Shown piece by piece: positions 37,411-47,096 of a stretch of 64,000 nt of DNA; the stretch's first letter is position 1, and the number at the start of each line of letters is the position of its first letter. Below the pieces are notes generated by a model. The model was not told where the DNA came from. It saw only the letters and a program-made list of their open reading frames with translations, and did not search any database. This DNA is from Sandarakinorhabdus glacialis. Its GTDB lineage: Bacteria; Pseudomonadota; Alphaproteobacteria; Sphingomonadales; Sphingomonadaceae. Location: contig NZ_BMJM01000003.1 of assembly GCF_014643455.1 (NCBI RefSeq), forward strand, positions 62,001 through 126,000, read 5' to 3'. The translations under genes and the position numbers were made by a program.

Positions 37411-38062
37411 CGATCTTCTCCGCCTTCTCATCGCCCGGCAGCACGTAATCCGTACCCTCCCAGGGCGAGAGGAAATCAAAACTGCGGAAATCCTGCGCCA
37501 GCTTCACCGGCTCATAGACCACCCGCTTGTGCTCCTCGGAATAGCGCAGCTCGACATAGCCGGTCAGCGGGAAGTCCTTGCGGAACGGGTGCCCTTCGAA
37601 ACCATAGTCGGTCAGGATGCGGCGCAAATCCGGATTGCCTTCGAACAGCACGCCATAACAATCCCAGGTCTCGCGCTCGTACCAGCCGGCGACGGGGAAC
37701 AATCCCGTCAGCGACGGCACGGGAGTCCGTGCATCGGTCGTCACCTTAACCCGCAGGCGCAAATTCTTCGCCATCGACAGCAGCTGGTAAACAACGTCGA
37801 AACGCTCGGCGCGATCGGGGTAATCGACCCCGCAAATATCGATCAACTGGTTGAGCCGCAGCGCCGGATCATCGCGCAGCTTCGTCACCGCACCGACCAG
37901 GCCCTCGCGCGTGACGACAACGCACGCTTCGCCGACATGCTCGTAAATCTCGACAATCGCGTCGCCGAGCAACGCCGTCAGATGTGCCTCGATGCCATCG
38001 ACGACGCTCATCACCGGCCAACTGTGCCGGCCAAGCTCGGGATTCACCACTAGCGCCGTCAC
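37403..38062 (-). CDS. nuoC: NADH-quinone oxidoreductase subunit C
   Basis: 30-kDa peripheral-arm subunit, 219 residues. Key block: [20 protein letters not shown] then [20 protein letters not shown] and [25 protein letters not shown], the family signature around E-R-E-x-D/C and HPxRKDFPL. The GTG start at 38062 overlaps the stop of nuoB. nuoC and nuoD are separate genes, as usual in alphaproteobacteria and unlike the fused nuoCD of E. coli. Confidence 0.95.
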   Translation of the reverse strand: MTALVVNPELGRHSWPVMSVVDGIEAHLTALLGDAIVEIYEHVGEACVVVTREGLVGAVTKLRDDPALRLNQLIDICGVDYPDRAERFDVVYQLLSMAKNLRLRVKVTTDARTPVPSLTGLFPVAGWYERETWDCYGVLFEGNPDLRRILTDYGFEGHPFRKDFPLTGYVELRYSEEHKRVVYEPVKLAQDFRSFDFLSPWEGTDYVLPGDEKAEKIGG

Positions 38063-38628
38063 CGTTCGAAACTCCCGACACGGCGGATTTTCCGCTGCAG
38101 CGCCAGCACACCATACAGCAGCGCTTCGGCAGTCGGCGGGCATCCCGGAACATAGATATCGACCGGCACGATCCGGTCGCAACCGCGCACCACCGAATAG
38201 CTGTAGTGATAATAGCCGCCACCATTGGCGCAACTGCCCATCGAAATGACGTAGCGCGGTTCGGCCATCTGGTCATAAACCCGGCGCAGCGCCGGCGCCA
38301 TCTTGTTGCACAGCGTGCCCGCGACGATCATCACGTCGGACTGGCGCGGCGACGCCCGCGGCGCAACGCCGAAACGCTCGAGATCATAGCGCGGCATGTT
38401 GGTGTGCATCATCTCGACAGCGCAGCACGCCAGCCCGAACGTCATCCACCACATCGAGCCGGTGCGCGCCCAATGGAACAAGTCCTCGGTCGAGGTGACG
38501 AGGAAACCCTTGTCATCGACTTCCTTGCTCAGGTCGCCGAGGAACTGGTCGCGATTGTTCTCGGGCAGCGCCAGGCCGCGGAACTGCTGGTCTTCGGTCA
38601 GGCCCTCGGGCACGGAAATCACTCCCAT
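38059..38628 (-). CDS. nuoB: NADH-quinone oxidoreductase subunit B
   Basis: PSST subunit that carries the terminal N2 [4Fe-4S] cluster next to quinone, 189 residues. The four ligands are visible: adjacent cysteines in [10 protein letters not shown], one in [12 protein letters not shown] and one in [15 protein letters not shown]. The segment [10 protein letters not shown] is also conserved. Its start lies 10 bases inside the end of nuoA. Coupled to nuoC by a GTGA overlap. Confidence 0.97.
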   Translation of the reverse strand: MGVISVPEGLTEDQQFRGLALPENNRDQFLGDLSKEVDDKGFLVTSTEDLFHWARTGSMWWMTFGLACCAVEMMHTNMPRYDLERFGVAPRASPRQSDVMIVAGTLCNKMAPALRRVYDQMAEPRYVISMGSCANGGGYYHYSYSVVRGCDRIVPVDIYVPGCPPTAEALLYGVLALQRKIRRVGSFER

Positions 38629-38996
38629 TCCAGGGCTCCCACCTTCCAGGCAAACACCAGCCCGATGGTTAGTTCAGCAAGGAACTCCATCATTGCCCAC
38701 CACGCCGCCGGCCCGCCCCAATGCAGCGAAACTGCCCAAGGGAACAGGAACGCCGCCTCGAGATCGAAGACGATGAACAGGATCGCGACGAGATAGAAGC
38801 GCACATCGAACTGCGCCCGGCTGTCCGAAAACGCCGGGAATCCGCTCTCATATTCGCTCAGCTTGATCGTATCCGGCTTCGACGTGCCCGCGAGTTTCGA
38901 CACCAGCATCGGCGCGCCGACGAAAATCAACGCGAAGACAATCCCGACCGCCAGGAACAGCAGGATCGGCAAATATTGATGGGCAATCTCGGACAT
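38619..38996 (-). CDS. nuoA: NADH-quinone oxidoreductase subunit A
   Basis: Small membrane subunit at the junction of the arms, 125 residues with three helices ([40 protein letters not shown] and [20 protein letters not shown]). The SEYESGF/P motif and the acidic residue in [13 protein letters not shown] are the family signatures. The start is MSEIAHQY at 38996. It is the first gene of the operon; the promoter must lie in the 85 bases before the M28 peptidase stop or further up. Confidence 0.94.
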   Translation of the reverse strand: MSEIAHQYLPILLFLAVGIVFALIFVGAPMLVSKLAGTSKPDTIKLSEYESGFPAFSDSRAQFDVRFYLVAILFIVFDLEAAFLFPWAVSLHWGGPAAWWAMMEFLAELTIGLVFAWKVGALEWE

Positions 38997-39080
38997 GGCC
39001 GAAAAGGGCTTTCGATCGAGGAGTCGTGTTGCCCGCCTTCTATGCCGCAGCGCAGCGCCTAGCAAGTGCGGCGCGTTCCC

Positions 39081-40688
39081 TCATTCTTCATCGTCGACAT
39101 AGGCAAACGGGTCGGTCTCCTTCGGCCGGGTCGGCAACGGCGGCCGCGGCAACGGCGCATCGGCGTTCGCCGCATTCCACAGGAAGCTCGCCATGATGAC
39201 CGAAGCCTGGCGCAAATCCGCCGCCTTCAGATGATCGAAGGTGTCGACATCCGAATGGTGCGTCCGCGTTTCATAGTCGAGAGGGTCCTGGATGAACTGG
39301 AACCCCGGCAGCCCGACCGACTGCATGAAGACATGGTCGGTGCCCGTGGTGCGGCTCGAAACCACCGCGTCGGCGCCCATGCCGGCAAACGGAGCCAGCC
39401 ACTGTGTAAACGTCGCCGCGACCGCTGGATTACCCTCGGCATAGATGCCGCGGATCTTGCCCGAGCCATTGTCGAGGTTGAAATACGCCGCCAACTCATT
39501 GAATTCGGACTTCGGCGTGATCGGATACCGCGTCGGCCAGGTGTAATAGGGGTTGACCTTGGCCAGCGCCGGATCGGTGATCGGCGCCCGCGTCACCAGA
39601 TGCTGGACGAGATAGGCGATGCTGCCGTACAGCCCCTGCTCCTCGCCGGACCAGAGCGCAAAACGGATCGCCCGCTTCGGCTTGACCCCGAGCCCTGCTA
39701 AAATCCGCGCTGCCTCCATCACTACCGCCGAGCCAGCCGCATTATCGGTCGCCCCATCCGCCCCAACCCACGAATCGAGATGCGCCCCTGCCATCACATA
39801 CCCCGCCTTGGGATCACGACCCGGCAAGTCGGCAATGACATTGTTGGCGCGCGTATCGGCCGAATGAAAGGTCACCCGCGTGTCGATTTCCAGCGCCACC
39901 GGCTCGCTGCCCTTGGCCAGCCGCGCCAGCCGCCGATAATCCTCCGCCGCCATCTGTATGCCGGGCACCCGGCGCGCATCGCCCGCCGCATAGCCCTCGC
40001 CCTCGCCCGAAATCAGCCCGCCATCGCGATAGGATTTCGAAACCCATGCCTTGGCGCCCTCGGCCGCCAGGAACGCATCGCGCCGCGCCCCGAAACCGTC
40101 ACGCCTGATCGTCTTGGCGAGATCTGCAGCGCTCGTTTTGGGCTGGTCGAACACATCGAGCTTGGTGATCGCCGGGCTGTCATAGCGCTCGAACGCCGCG
40201 TCCTTCGGCTCATCTGCCTCCCCGGGCATGCTGACCAGCACGATCTTGCCCGCCAGCTTGCCGCGCCACTTGGCAAAATCCCGGTCCCGGCGCAGCGGCG
40301 CCACGACGATCGGCGCAGTCACCGCGCCGCCGGTCCCCGGAGTCCACGCCACCGGAATCGACCGCAGCGTCAGCACCCGCGGCGCCGTCATCCGCACCTG
40401 CGAACTATCGATCGACCACCCCTGCCCGAATTCGAACGGCTCCAACCGTGCATTCGACAGGCCATATTCGGCGAACCGTTGACGGGTCCAGTTCTCGGCG
40501 GCGCGCATCTGCGGCGAGTTGGTCATCCGGCCGCCGATCCGGTCGGTCAGATACGCCACCGTCTCCATGACGTCGCCGTGGTTCATCCCGGCATCAATGA
40601 TCCGGCCGTTCACGACAGGGTCGGGCACCGCAGCAATTGCAGGCATGGCAGCGGCCAGCGCCAAAGCGGCGCAAAACGTCAAACGCAT
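39081..40688 (-). CDS. M28-family metallopeptidase, secreted
   Basis: A 535-residue zinc peptidase with a signal peptide (MRLTFCAALALAAAMPAIAA). A protease-associated-type insert sits in the N half, and the M28 core has the di-zinc ligands in AGAHLDSWVGADGATDNAAG, WSGEEQGLYGS with the catalytic Glu, YFNLDNGSGKIRG and late HHSDVDTFD. Such enzymes are amino- or carboxypeptidases that act in the periplasm or outside. It precedes nuoA on the same strand but is probably an independent unit, since there are 84 bases between them. Confidence 0.92.
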   Translation of the reverse strand: MRLTFCAALALAAAMPAIAAVPDPVVNGRIIDAGMNHGDVMETVAYLTDRIGGRMTNSPQMRAAENWTRQRFAEYGLSNARLEPFEFGQGWSIDSSQVRMTAPRVLTLRSIPVAWTPGTGGAVTAPIVVAPLRRDRDFAKWRGKLAGKIVLVSMPGEADEPKDAAFERYDSPAITKLDVFDQPKTSAADLAKTIRRDGFGARRDAFLAAEGAKAWVSKSYRDGGLISGEGEGYAAGDARRVPGIQMAAEDYRRLARLAKGSEPVALEIDTRVTFHSADTRANNVIADLPGRDPKAGYVMAGAHLDSWVGADGATDNAAGSAVVMEAARILAGLGVKPKRAIRFALWSGEEQGLYGSIAYLVQHLVTRAPITDPALAKVNPYYTWPTRYPITPKSEFNELAAYFNLDNGSGKIRGIYAEGNPAVAATFTQWLAPFAGMGADAVVSSRTTGTDHVFMQSVGLPGFQFIQDPLDYETRTHHSDVDTFDHLKAADLRQASVIMASFLWNAANADAPLPRPPLPTRPKETDPFAYVDDEE

Positions 40689-40752
40689 GTATTTTCCCCG
40701 AAGTTCAGACAACGAAGCTAAGCTGCCGAAATCTCCGTGGCAAGCGCAGGCC

Positions 40753-41550
40753 TTACCGAACCGCACCCGCAACCAGACGGTGCAGCTTCGACTGGATATT
40801 GCCATTGGCGGCAACGATTTCCGACCGCGCCACCATATTGTCCTGGCCGCGATAATCGGTCACGAAACCGCCGGCCTCGCGCACCAGCAATATGCCGGCC
40901 GCCACGTCCCAATACTGCAAGCCCGACTCCCAAAAGCCGTCGAAGCGCCCCGCCGCGACCCAGGCAAGATCGAGCGAAGCGGCGCCGAAACGCCGAACCC
41001 CGGCAACCTCGGGCATGACGGCCGACAGGATGCCCGAGAACTCATTGAACTTGCCATGGCCCTGGAACGGGATGCCAGTCGCCACGACGCAATCGACAAG
41101 GTCGCGCCGTGCCGAAACGCGCAAACGGCGATCCGACAACCACGCGCCCCTGCCCTTTTCGGCCCAGAAACTCTCGCCCGTCAAAGGCTGGTGCACCAGG
41201 CCGGCAACGACTTCACCATGGACTTCGGCCGCAATCGAAATCGCGAAATGCGGCATGCCGTGGAGAAAATTCGTCGTCCCGTCGAGCGGATCGACGATCC
41301 ACCGCGCCTGGTTATCGCGCCCGATGGTCTCGCCCGATTCTTCCATCAACAGGCCCCAATCGGGGCGCGCGTGCATCAGCACCTCGCCGATCGCCTGTTC
41401 GGCGGCGCGGTCAGCGTTCGACACGAAATCGGCAGGCCCCTTGCGGCTGACCTGCAGCGCATCGACCTCGTTGAAATCCCGGCGCAACCGCGGCGCCGCC
41501 TTGCGAGCGGCCTTTTCCATCACGGTGATCAGGGCAGAATGCGCAACCAT
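40753..41550 (-). CDS. suhB: inositol monophosphatase family protein
   Basis: Mg-dependent phosphatase, 265 residues. The metal-binding motifs are complete: EESGE, WIVDPLDGTTNFLHG (D-P-L-D-G-T) and ESGLQYWDVAAGILLVREAGG (W-D-x-A-A-G). Substrates in this family include inositol monophosphates and other sugar phosphates, and the SuhB branch also acts in rRNA antitermination; the symbol is given by similarity of length and motifs. It is followed downstream by the M28 peptidase and preceded by efp with a dispersed repeat between. Confidence 0.85.
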   Translation of the reverse strand: MVAHSALITVMEKAARKAAPRLRRDFNEVDALQVSRKGPADFVSNADRAAEQAIGEVLMHARPDWGLLMEESGETIGRDNQARWIVDPLDGTTNFLHGMPHFAISIAAEVHGEVVAGLVHQPLTGESFWAEKGRGAWLSDRRLRVSARRDLVDCVVATGIPFQGHGKFNEFSGILSAVMPEVAGVRRFGAASLDLAWVAAGRFDGFWESGLQYWDVAAGILLVREAGGFVTDYRGQDNMVARSEIVAANGNIQSKLHRLVAGAVR

Positions 41551-41564
41551 ATTAGTCCTTCTTC

Positions 41565-41655
41565 CCCTCTACCCTTGCGGGAGAGGGCGACCCGCGCAAA
41601 GCGCGGCGGGGTGAGGGGTCGTTGCTGCTTACGCCCCCTCACCCCGGGCCAGCAG
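41565..41655. repeat. CCCTCTCCC-type dispersed repeat between efp and suhB-like gene
   Basis: CCCCTCTACCCTTGCGGGAG followed by AGGGCGACCCGCGCAAAGCG and CGGCGGGGTGAGGGGT is a diverged copy of the module at 2554 and 28090. A second CCCCTCACCCCGGGCC segment follows. It lies 20-odd bases downstream of the efp stop on the minus strand. Confidence 0.75.
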
Positions 41656-41672
41656 CAGTAAAGACCGTAAAA

Positions 41673-42236
41673 TCAGTCGGCGCGCCGCACATATTCGCGC
41701 TCATACGTATCAACGACGATCTTCGTCCCCGCGTTAATAAACGGCGGCACCATCACGCGCACGCCATTCTCGAGGATCGCCGGCTTATAGCTCGAAGACG
41801 CCGTCTGGCCCTTCACGACCGCCTCGGTATCGCGGATCACTGCTTCGATCGTATCGGGCAACTGCACCGAAATCGGCTTTTCGTCATAGGTTTCCATGAC
41901 GACATCCATGCCGTCCTGCAAAAACTCGGCCGCATCGCCAAGCAGATCGCGCGGCAGGCTGACCTGGTCGTAGTTCAGCTTGTCCATGAAGGTCAGGTCA
42001 TCGCCCTCGGCATAGAGGAACTGGAAATCACGCGTATCGAGCCGCACCTTCTCGACCGACTCCGCCGAGCGGAAACGCTCGTTGGTCTTGCGGCCATCGA
42101 TCAAATTCTTGAGCTCGACCTGCATATAGGCACCGCCCTTGCCCGGCTGCGTATGCTGGATCTTCACCGCGCGCCACAGCCCGCCCTGATACTCGAGGAT
42201 GTTGCCGGGGCGGATATCGACACTGTTGATCTTCAC
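41673..42236 (-). CDS. efp: elongation factor P
   Basis: Translation factor that rescues ribosomes stalled at polyproline, 187 residues with three OB/KOW-like domains. The tip loop TQPGKGGAY holds Lys33, the residue that is beta-lysylated, rhamnosylated or otherwise modified in various bacteria. No epmA/epmB or earP gene is in the window, so the modification state is unknown. The start [18 protein letters not shown] is canonical. Confidence 0.97.
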   Translation of the reverse strand: MKINSVDIRPGNILEYQGGLWRAVKIQHTQPGKGGAYMQVELKNLIDGRKTNERFRSAESVEKVRLDTRDFQFLYAEGDDLTFMDKLNYDQVSLPRDLLGDAAEFLQDGMDVVMETYDEKPISVQLPDTIEAVIRDTEAVVKGQTASSSYKPAILENGVRVMVPPFINAGTKIVVDTYEREYVRRAD

Positions 42237-42307
42237 GGGGGATGGTCTCTTTGCCGAAACGGGAAGCGGCAGCCCTTAGCCGCTTCCGGCCCCGCTGCCA
42301 ACTCGCG

Positions 42308-43135
42308 CTATTTCGCCTTTGCCAAGTACGGCAGCACATCGACGTTGCGATAGCCCGGCACCAGGCCGGCGAAATGGCGCAGCCAGAAGCCGTGGCCGCC
42401 GCCATAAACGACCAGCACCCGGTCTCCGGGTTTCGCTACCTGCATCAGCTTCCCGAAGATCTTGGCGTTACGCAGATACCAGGCAGCGTTGAGGTCGGCC
42501 CCGGTCTGCGCATCACGGTCGCCGATCGCCAGCATCCCGTAATAGCTGTCCATATTGCCCTGGATCCCGGCCGGATCGTTCATCTTCAGCAGCATCTGCC
42601 CGACGCTATGGGTCTTTTGCGCCGCCTCGAAGTTTTTCAACCAGGCCACCACCGGCACGCCGAGCGCCTCGAGCGCGGCCGTCTGGCCAAACTTGGCCGC
42701 GGTTTCCTGCACCTTGCTATAGGGATAATAGTCGGGCTCTCCGTCCTTTGATTGCTCGTCGATGCCGTTCACGGTCTTCAAACCCGCCTGCCGCGCCGTA
42801 CGATAGCCGATCTGGACGATCTCGTTGGCTTCCTTTGCCAGCATCGCATCATTGAAGCTGGCGTATTCGGCGATCGCAAAGTCCGGCGCCTCGCTCTGCA
42901 TCTCGACCATCACGTGGGTCGGCCGAAACATCGCCAGCGCCTTTGCAACGCGGTCGAGATCACGCTGCCGCTTCGGTATCAGCACGGAATCGACCTTGAC
43001 GTTGTGCGTGTCCAACCCCGGATTGCCGAAATGATAGGCGCCCAGCACCATGACCTCGACCGGCGCAACTATCGGCGCCGAATTCGCCGCCACAGGCACC
43101 AGGGCGACCGCCGCGAGTAATGCATATCCTAACAT
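42308..43135 (-). CDS. secreted DUF5694-like protein (TraB/EreA-like fold)
   Basis: A 275-residue protein with a signal peptide (MLGYALLAAVALVPVAANSA). The mature part has EVMVLGAYHFGNPGLDTHN, HVMVEMQSEAPDF, NEIVQIGYRTARQAGL and VYGGGHGFWLRHFAG. The GxxHF...H-V-x-x-E pattern with a late GGGH resembles the ChaN/TraB/erythromycin-esterase superfamily of putative metal-dependent hydrolases. The activity is unknown. ATG 43135 has a better spaced GGGGG site than ATG 43141. Confidence 0.75.
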   Translation of the reverse strand: MLGYALLAAVALVPVAANSAPIVAPVEVMVLGAYHFGNPGLDTHNVKVDSVLIPKRQRDLDRVAKALAMFRPTHVMVEMQSEAPDFAIAEYASFNDAMLAKEANEIVQIGYRTARQAGLKTVNGIDEQSKDGEPDYYPYSKVQETAAKFGQTAALEALGVPVVAWLKNFEAAQKTHSVGQMLLKMNDPAGIQGNMDSYYGMLAIGDRDAQTGADLNAAWYLRNAKIFGKLMQVAKPGDRVLVVYGGGHGFWLRHFAGLVPGYRNVDVLPYLAKAK

Positions 43136-43191
43136 CGCCATCCCCCGCGTGTATTGCCGTCCATACACACTTGGCGATCGCCTCCTACCTG

Positions 43192-43890
43192 TCAAGCCGT
43201 GCCATCGCCGAGCACCGAAGCGAATGACGCCACCCCCGACGCCGGGCCATTTGGATGCTTCCAAACCGCATTGACCACCGCGATGAAGTCCGCCCCCGCA
43301 GCCACGATCGGCGCCGCATTGTCCGGCGTGATCCCGCCGATGGCCACGCACGGCAACTGGCTCAATACCGTCCACCACGACAGGATCTCGGGCCCCGGAC
43401 GATACTGGCTCGGCTTGGTCGTCGTCTCGTAGAACGCCCCGAATGCCACATAATCGGCACCCTCCTCGCCGGCTTCCATCGCCAAATGCCGGCTATCGTG
43501 GCACGTCCGCCCGATCTGCGCATCGCGCCCCAGCAGAGCCCGCGCCTCGGCAATCGCGCCGTCCGACTGGCCCAGATGCACGCCATCAGCACCAATTTTG
43601 GCAGCCAGGTCGGCGCGATCGTTGAGCAGGAACGCCACCTCATGATCGTTGCAGATCGGCAGCAATGCCTCCGCCGCGCGCAGCACTTCGTCGTCCGAAA
43701 CATCCTTCAACCGAAGCTGAAACGCGGCAACCGGACCCCCGCCCAGCGCCGCCTTCAACGCCTCGACAAAGTCCGGCAACACGATCGCCGGCGGCGACAC
43801 GACATAAAGCTGGCACGCCGGCCGGAACTGCCGGTCGAAGCGATCGCCGAACCCCGGATCGAGCGGGATCATTTCATCATTATCAGTCAT
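43192..43890 (-). CDS. thiE: thiamine phosphate synthase
   Basis: Couples HMP-PP to the thiazole phosphate to make thiamine phosphate, 232 residues, cytosolic TIM barrel. Signature segments: FQLRLKD (K/R-LKD), FLLNDRADLAAKIGADGVHL then GQSDG, IGRTCHDSRHLAMEAGEEGA, and VAIGGITPDNAAPIVAAGAD. No TPP riboswitch was recognised upstream. The gene stands apart from other thi genes and is followed downstream by the DUF5694 gene. Confidence 0.93.
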   Translation of the reverse strand: MTDNDEMIPLDPGFGDRFDRQFRPACQLYVVSPPAIVLPDFVEALKAALGGGPVAAFQLRLKDVSDDEVLRAAEALLPICNDHEVAFLLNDRADLAAKIGADGVHLGQSDGAIAEARALLGRDAQIGRTCHDSRHLAMEAGEEGADYVAFGAFYETTTKPSQYRPGPEILSWWTVLSQLPCVAIGGITPDNAAPIVAAGADFIAVVNAVWKHPNGPASGVASFASVLGDGTA

Positions 43891-43947
43891 CGGCGGCACA
43901 AACTCCCAAGGGACGCAGCCCTATCCGCCGCATCCTTCCCCGGCAAG

Positions 43948-44625
43948 TCAGGCCGCGCCGACATGGATGAGCATGAAGCCATCCCAATGCTTGGCGCCGA
44001 CGGTCTGGATCGCCGTCGCCGCCAGCCGCGGCTGCAGCGCAATCTCGTCGAACAGCGCCCGCGTTCCGATGACCCGCGGATCGTCGCTATCGGCATCGAG
44101 GATCGCGCCTTCGCGAACGACATTGTCGACGATGATCATCGCCCCAGGCCGGCACAGCGCCATCGACGCGCGCAGATACGCGACATTGCCCGGCTTGTCG
44201 GCGTCGATGAATACCATGTCGAAGTCGCCCTCGCCGGCGGCGATCATCGCCTCCAGCGTTTCGATCGCCGCCCCGACGCGCACCTGGGCGCGCCCGCCCG
44301 CGCCGGCATTGTCGAGGTTCCGCACTGCCACCGCGGCATGCAGCGGCTCGAGCTCGAGGCTGATCAGACAGCCATCCTTCGGCAGCGCCCGCAGCAGGCA
44401 GATCGTCGAATAACCGCCGAGCGTGCCAACCTCGAGTATTCGCCGCGCGCCGATCATCCGCGCCAGCAGCTCGAGCATGCGCCCCTGCGCCGCCGACACG
44501 TCGATGGGCGGCAATCCGGCCGCTGCATTCGCTGCCAGCGCCGCTTCGAGCGCCCGATCGACAGGCAGCAGCTTCGACGCGATATAAGCATCGACCGCCG
44601 CCGCCTGCAGGTTATCGGGCGTCAT
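43948..44625 (-). CDS. class I SAM-dependent O-methyltransferase (caffeoyl-CoA-OMT type)
   Basis: A 225-residue methyltransferase. The SAM-binding loop is RRILEVGTLGGYSTICL, followed by LISLELEPLHAAVAVRNLDN, GAAIETLEAM and the metal-linked FDMVFIDADKPGN motif; the late MIIVDNVVREG is also typical of the catechol/caffeoyl-CoA O-methyltransferase group. The substrate is unknown. The ATG overlaps the stop of the aldolase gene (TGATG), so it is translated with the glycolytic cluster. Confidence 0.9.
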   Translation of the reverse strand: MTPDNLQAAAVDAYIASKLLPVDRALEAALAANAAAGLPPIDVSAAQGRMLELLARMIGARRILEVGTLGGYSTICLLRALPKDGCLISLELEPLHAAVAVRNLDNAGAGGRAQVRVGAAIETLEAMIAAGEGDFDMVFIDADKPGNVAYLRASMALCRPGAMIIVDNVVREGAILDADSDDPRVIGTRALFDEIALQPRLAATAIQTVGAKHWDGFMLIHVGAA

Positions 44626-45551
44626 CAATCCTGGCCAAGATAGATGTCGATGACCTTGTCGAGCATCGCCAGTGCCTCGGCGCGCGGCCGCTGGAAGGTG
44701 TTGCGGCCGATGATCGAGCCATTGCCGCCGCCGTCGCGAATATCGCGCGCATCCTGGTAGATCGCATCAGCGCCCTTCGACGCACCGCCCGAGAACACCA
44801 CGATCCGGCGACCGTTGAAACACGCCTTCGCCACATGCGCGACGCGCTTGGCCTGGGTCGACCAATCGCCGTCCTCATACGCCTTTTTGGCGTCCTTCTG
44901 CTCGATATGGTCGGTCGGCAGCTTTACCTTGATAATGTGCGCGCCGGCCAGCGCCGCCATGTGCGCGGCATAGGCACCGACATCGAGCGCCAGTTCGCCG
45001 GCCTTGGAAATCTCGCCGCCGCGTGGATACGACCAGATCACCGTCGCGATGCCGACCGCCTTGGCTTCGCTCGACAGTTCGCGGATTTCTTCCATCAGCT
45101 CGAAGATATCGTCCGAACCCGGATAGATAGTAAAACCGATCGCCGAGCAACCGAGACGCAGCGCGTCCTCGACCGTCCCGGTGACCGCCTGGTTGATGCT
45201 CGTCGACCAGCTGTTCGAGCTGTTGACCTTGAGGATCGTCGGGATCTGCCCAGCAAACGTATCGGCGCCCGCCTCGATCATGCCCAAAGGCGCGGCATAG
45301 GCCGACAGCCCGGCATCGATCGCCAGCTGAAAATGGTAATGTGGGTCATAGGCATCGGGGTTGGGCGCAAAGCTGCGCGCCGGGCCGTGTTCGAAACCCT
45401 GGTCGACCGGCAGGATCACCAGCTTGCCGGTGCCGCCCAGCCGGCCCTGCATCAGCATCCGCGCCAGGTTTGCCTTGGTGCCGGGATTGTCGCTTTCGTA
45501 GTTAGCGAGAATGGCGCGGACTGCCGGGGTCATCGATGTGGTCTGGGACAT
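44625..45551 (-). CDS. fructose-bisphosphate aldolase class I (DhnA/archaeal type)
   Basis: Schiff-base aldolase, 308 residues. Segments VILPVDQGFEHGPARSFAPN, ILKVNSSNSW, EDALRLGCSAIGFTIYPGS, VIWSYPRGGE and HIIKVKLPTDHIE, with a final FSGGASKGADAIYQDAR, match the DeoC/FbaB/LacD-like archaeal-type class I aldolases. The Schiff-base Lys is the one in IIKVKLP. AGGAG lies 9 bases before the chosen ATG. It belongs to a tkt, gap, pgk, unknown, fba run on the minus strand. Confidence 0.93.
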   Translation of the reverse strand: MSQTTSMTPAVRAILANYESDNPGTKANLARMLMQGRLGGTGKLVILPVDQGFEHGPARSFAPNPDAYDPHYHFQLAIDAGLSAYAAPLGMIEAGADTFAGQIPTILKVNSSNSWSTSINQAVTGTVEDALRLGCSAIGFTIYPGSDDIFELMEEIRELSSEAKAVGIATVIWSYPRGGEISKAGELALDVGAYAAHMAALAGAHIIKVKLPTDHIEQKDAKKAYEDGDWSTQAKRVAHVAKACFNGRRIVVFSGGASKGADAIYQDARDIRDGGGNGSIIGRNTFQRPRAEALAMLDKVIDIYLGQD

Positions 45552-45563
45552 AAAGCTCAACTC

Positions 45564-45896
45564 CTACTTGCCGAAATGCTGTTCCGCCACCTGGACGTAC
45601 AGCTCGAAAATGCTCTCCGCGATCTCGCTCGCCTCGGTCTCGGTCATCGTCGCCAGGGTGTTTGCAACCGCGCCGGTCTTGACCGCGCCGTTCTCGACGA
45701 TGGCACCGGCCCGCGTCATCCGGTCGGTGACTTCATTGTAAATGATGCGTTCCTCAGGGCCGAATTCCTCGCCCTTCAAGTCGCGAATGCCCCGAAACGC
45801 CTCGCCGACACGCTCGTGAATGGTATCCGCCGACCGCGCCAGCTTCCATGCCGAAGGGTACAGCTTTTCGTACAGGCGCGCGGTGTCGACAGTCAT
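45564..45896 (-). CDS. uncharacterised helical protein in the glycolytic cluster
   Basis: A 110-residue, almost entirely helical protein: [20 protein letters not shown] then [20 protein letters not shown] and [20 protein letters not shown]. No known motif is recognised. It overlaps the pgk stop (ATGA) and ends 12 bases before the aldolase start, so it is firmly inside the glycolytic operon. A regulatory or scaffolding role with pgk and aldolase is inference only. Confidence 0.7.
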   Translation of the reverse strand: MTVDTARLYEKLYPSAWKLARSADTIHERVGEAFRGIRDLKGEEFGPEERIIYNEVTDRMTRAGAIVENGAVKTGAVANTLATMTETEASEIAESIFELYVQVAEQHFGK

Positions 45897-47095
45897 GCTC
45901 GTCCCCTCTTCAACGCTTCGACGCCCGGCAGCGCCTTGCCTTCCATCCATTCGAGGAAGGCACCCCCCGCCGTCGAAACATAGGTAAACTGCGACCCGAC
46001 GCCCGCATGATTGAGCGCCGCGACGGTATCGCCGCCACCCGCCACCGACAGCAGCCCGCCGCTTTGCGTCAACGCCCCCCCAATCCGCGCCAGCGCGACA
46101 GTCCCCGCGTCGAACGGCTCCATCTCGAACGCACCCAAGGGCCCGTTCCACACCAACGTCCGGCACGTCTTCAGCGCATCGCCGAGCGCCTCGACGGCAG
46201 CCTCACCCAGATCGAGGATCATCTCGTCGGCAGCGACCTCATGGACATTGCACGTCCGGTGCGGCGCGTTAGCCGCGAACTGCTTCGCCACCACGACATC
46301 GTAGGGCAAATGCACCGTGCACCCCGCCGCCTCGGCACGTTTCAATATATCGAGCACCGTCGGCGCGAGATCATGCTCGCAAAGCGACTTGCCGACATCG
46401 ACGCCGCGCGCCGCGAGGAACGTGTTCGCCATGCCGCCGCCGATCATGAGGTGATCGACCTGCGTCACCAGATGCGTCAGCACATCGAGCTTCGACGACA
46501 CCTTGGCGCCGCCGACAACCGCCGCCACCGGATGCTCGGGCTTGCCCAGCGCTTTCTCGAGCGCCGCTAGTTCGGCCTCCATCGATCGCCCCGCAAACGC
46601 CGGCAACACATGCGCCAGCCCCTCGGTCGAGGCATGCGCTCTGTGTGCCGCTGAAAACGCATCGTTGACGTAGAAATCGCCCAGCTTCGCCAGCTCGGCA
46701 ACGAATGCCGGATCATTGGCCTGCTCGCCGGTATGAAAGCGCGTGTTCTCGAGCACCATCACATCGCCCGCCGCCATGGCAGCGACAGCCGCCTCAACCG
46801 TCGGGCCAACACAATCGCCCACAAACGCCACCGGCCGCCTCAGCACATCCGACAAAGCCGGCGCCAGCGGCGCCATCGTGCACGACGCGTCGACGCTCTT
46901 GGGCCGTCCGAAATGCGAAAGCAGCAACACCTTGGCGCCGCGATCCGACAGCGCCGCGATCGTCGGCACCGCCGCCGACAGCCGCGTCGCATCGCTGACA
47001 TAGCCATTCGACATAGGCACGTTGAGATCGACCCGAACCAGCACCGCCTTGCCGGCGAGGTCGGGCATATCGTCTATCGTCGCAAAATCGCCCAC
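45893..47095 (-). CDS. pgk: phosphoglycerate kinase
   Basis: Transfers phosphate from 1,3-bisphosphoglycerate to ADP, 400 residues. Blocks: [91 protein letters not shown] and [19 protein letters not shown] start at 47095 is used because pgk proteins begin about 10 residues before the [11 protein letters not shown] strand; the gap stop lies one base away. The 110-aa helical protein overlaps its stop. Confidence 0.96.
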   Translation of the reverse strand: MGDFATIDDMPDLAGKAVLVRVDLNVPMSNGYVSDATRLSAAVPTIAALSDRGAKVLLLSHFGRPKSVDASCTMAPLAPALSDVLRRPVAFVGDCVGPTVEAAVAAMAAGDVMVLENTRFHTGEQANDPAFVAELAKLGDFYVNDAFSAAHRAHASTEGLAHVLPAFAGRSMEAELAALEKALGKPEHPVAAVVGGAKVSSKLDVLTHLVTQVDHLMIGGGMANTFLAARGVDVGKSLCEHDLAPTVLDILKRAEAAGCTVHLPYDVVVAKQFAANAPHRTCNVHEVAADEMILDLGEAAVEALGDALKTCRTLVWNGPLGAFEMEPFDAGTVALARIGGALTQSGGLLSVAGGGDTVAALNHAGVGSQFTYVSTAGGAFLEWMEGKALPGVEALKRGRA

Positions 47096-47096
47096 G

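Noticed and set aside
43900-44000. TPP riboswitch for thiE
   Set aside because: The short gap upstream of thiE has no CUGAGA or other conserved thi-box elements.
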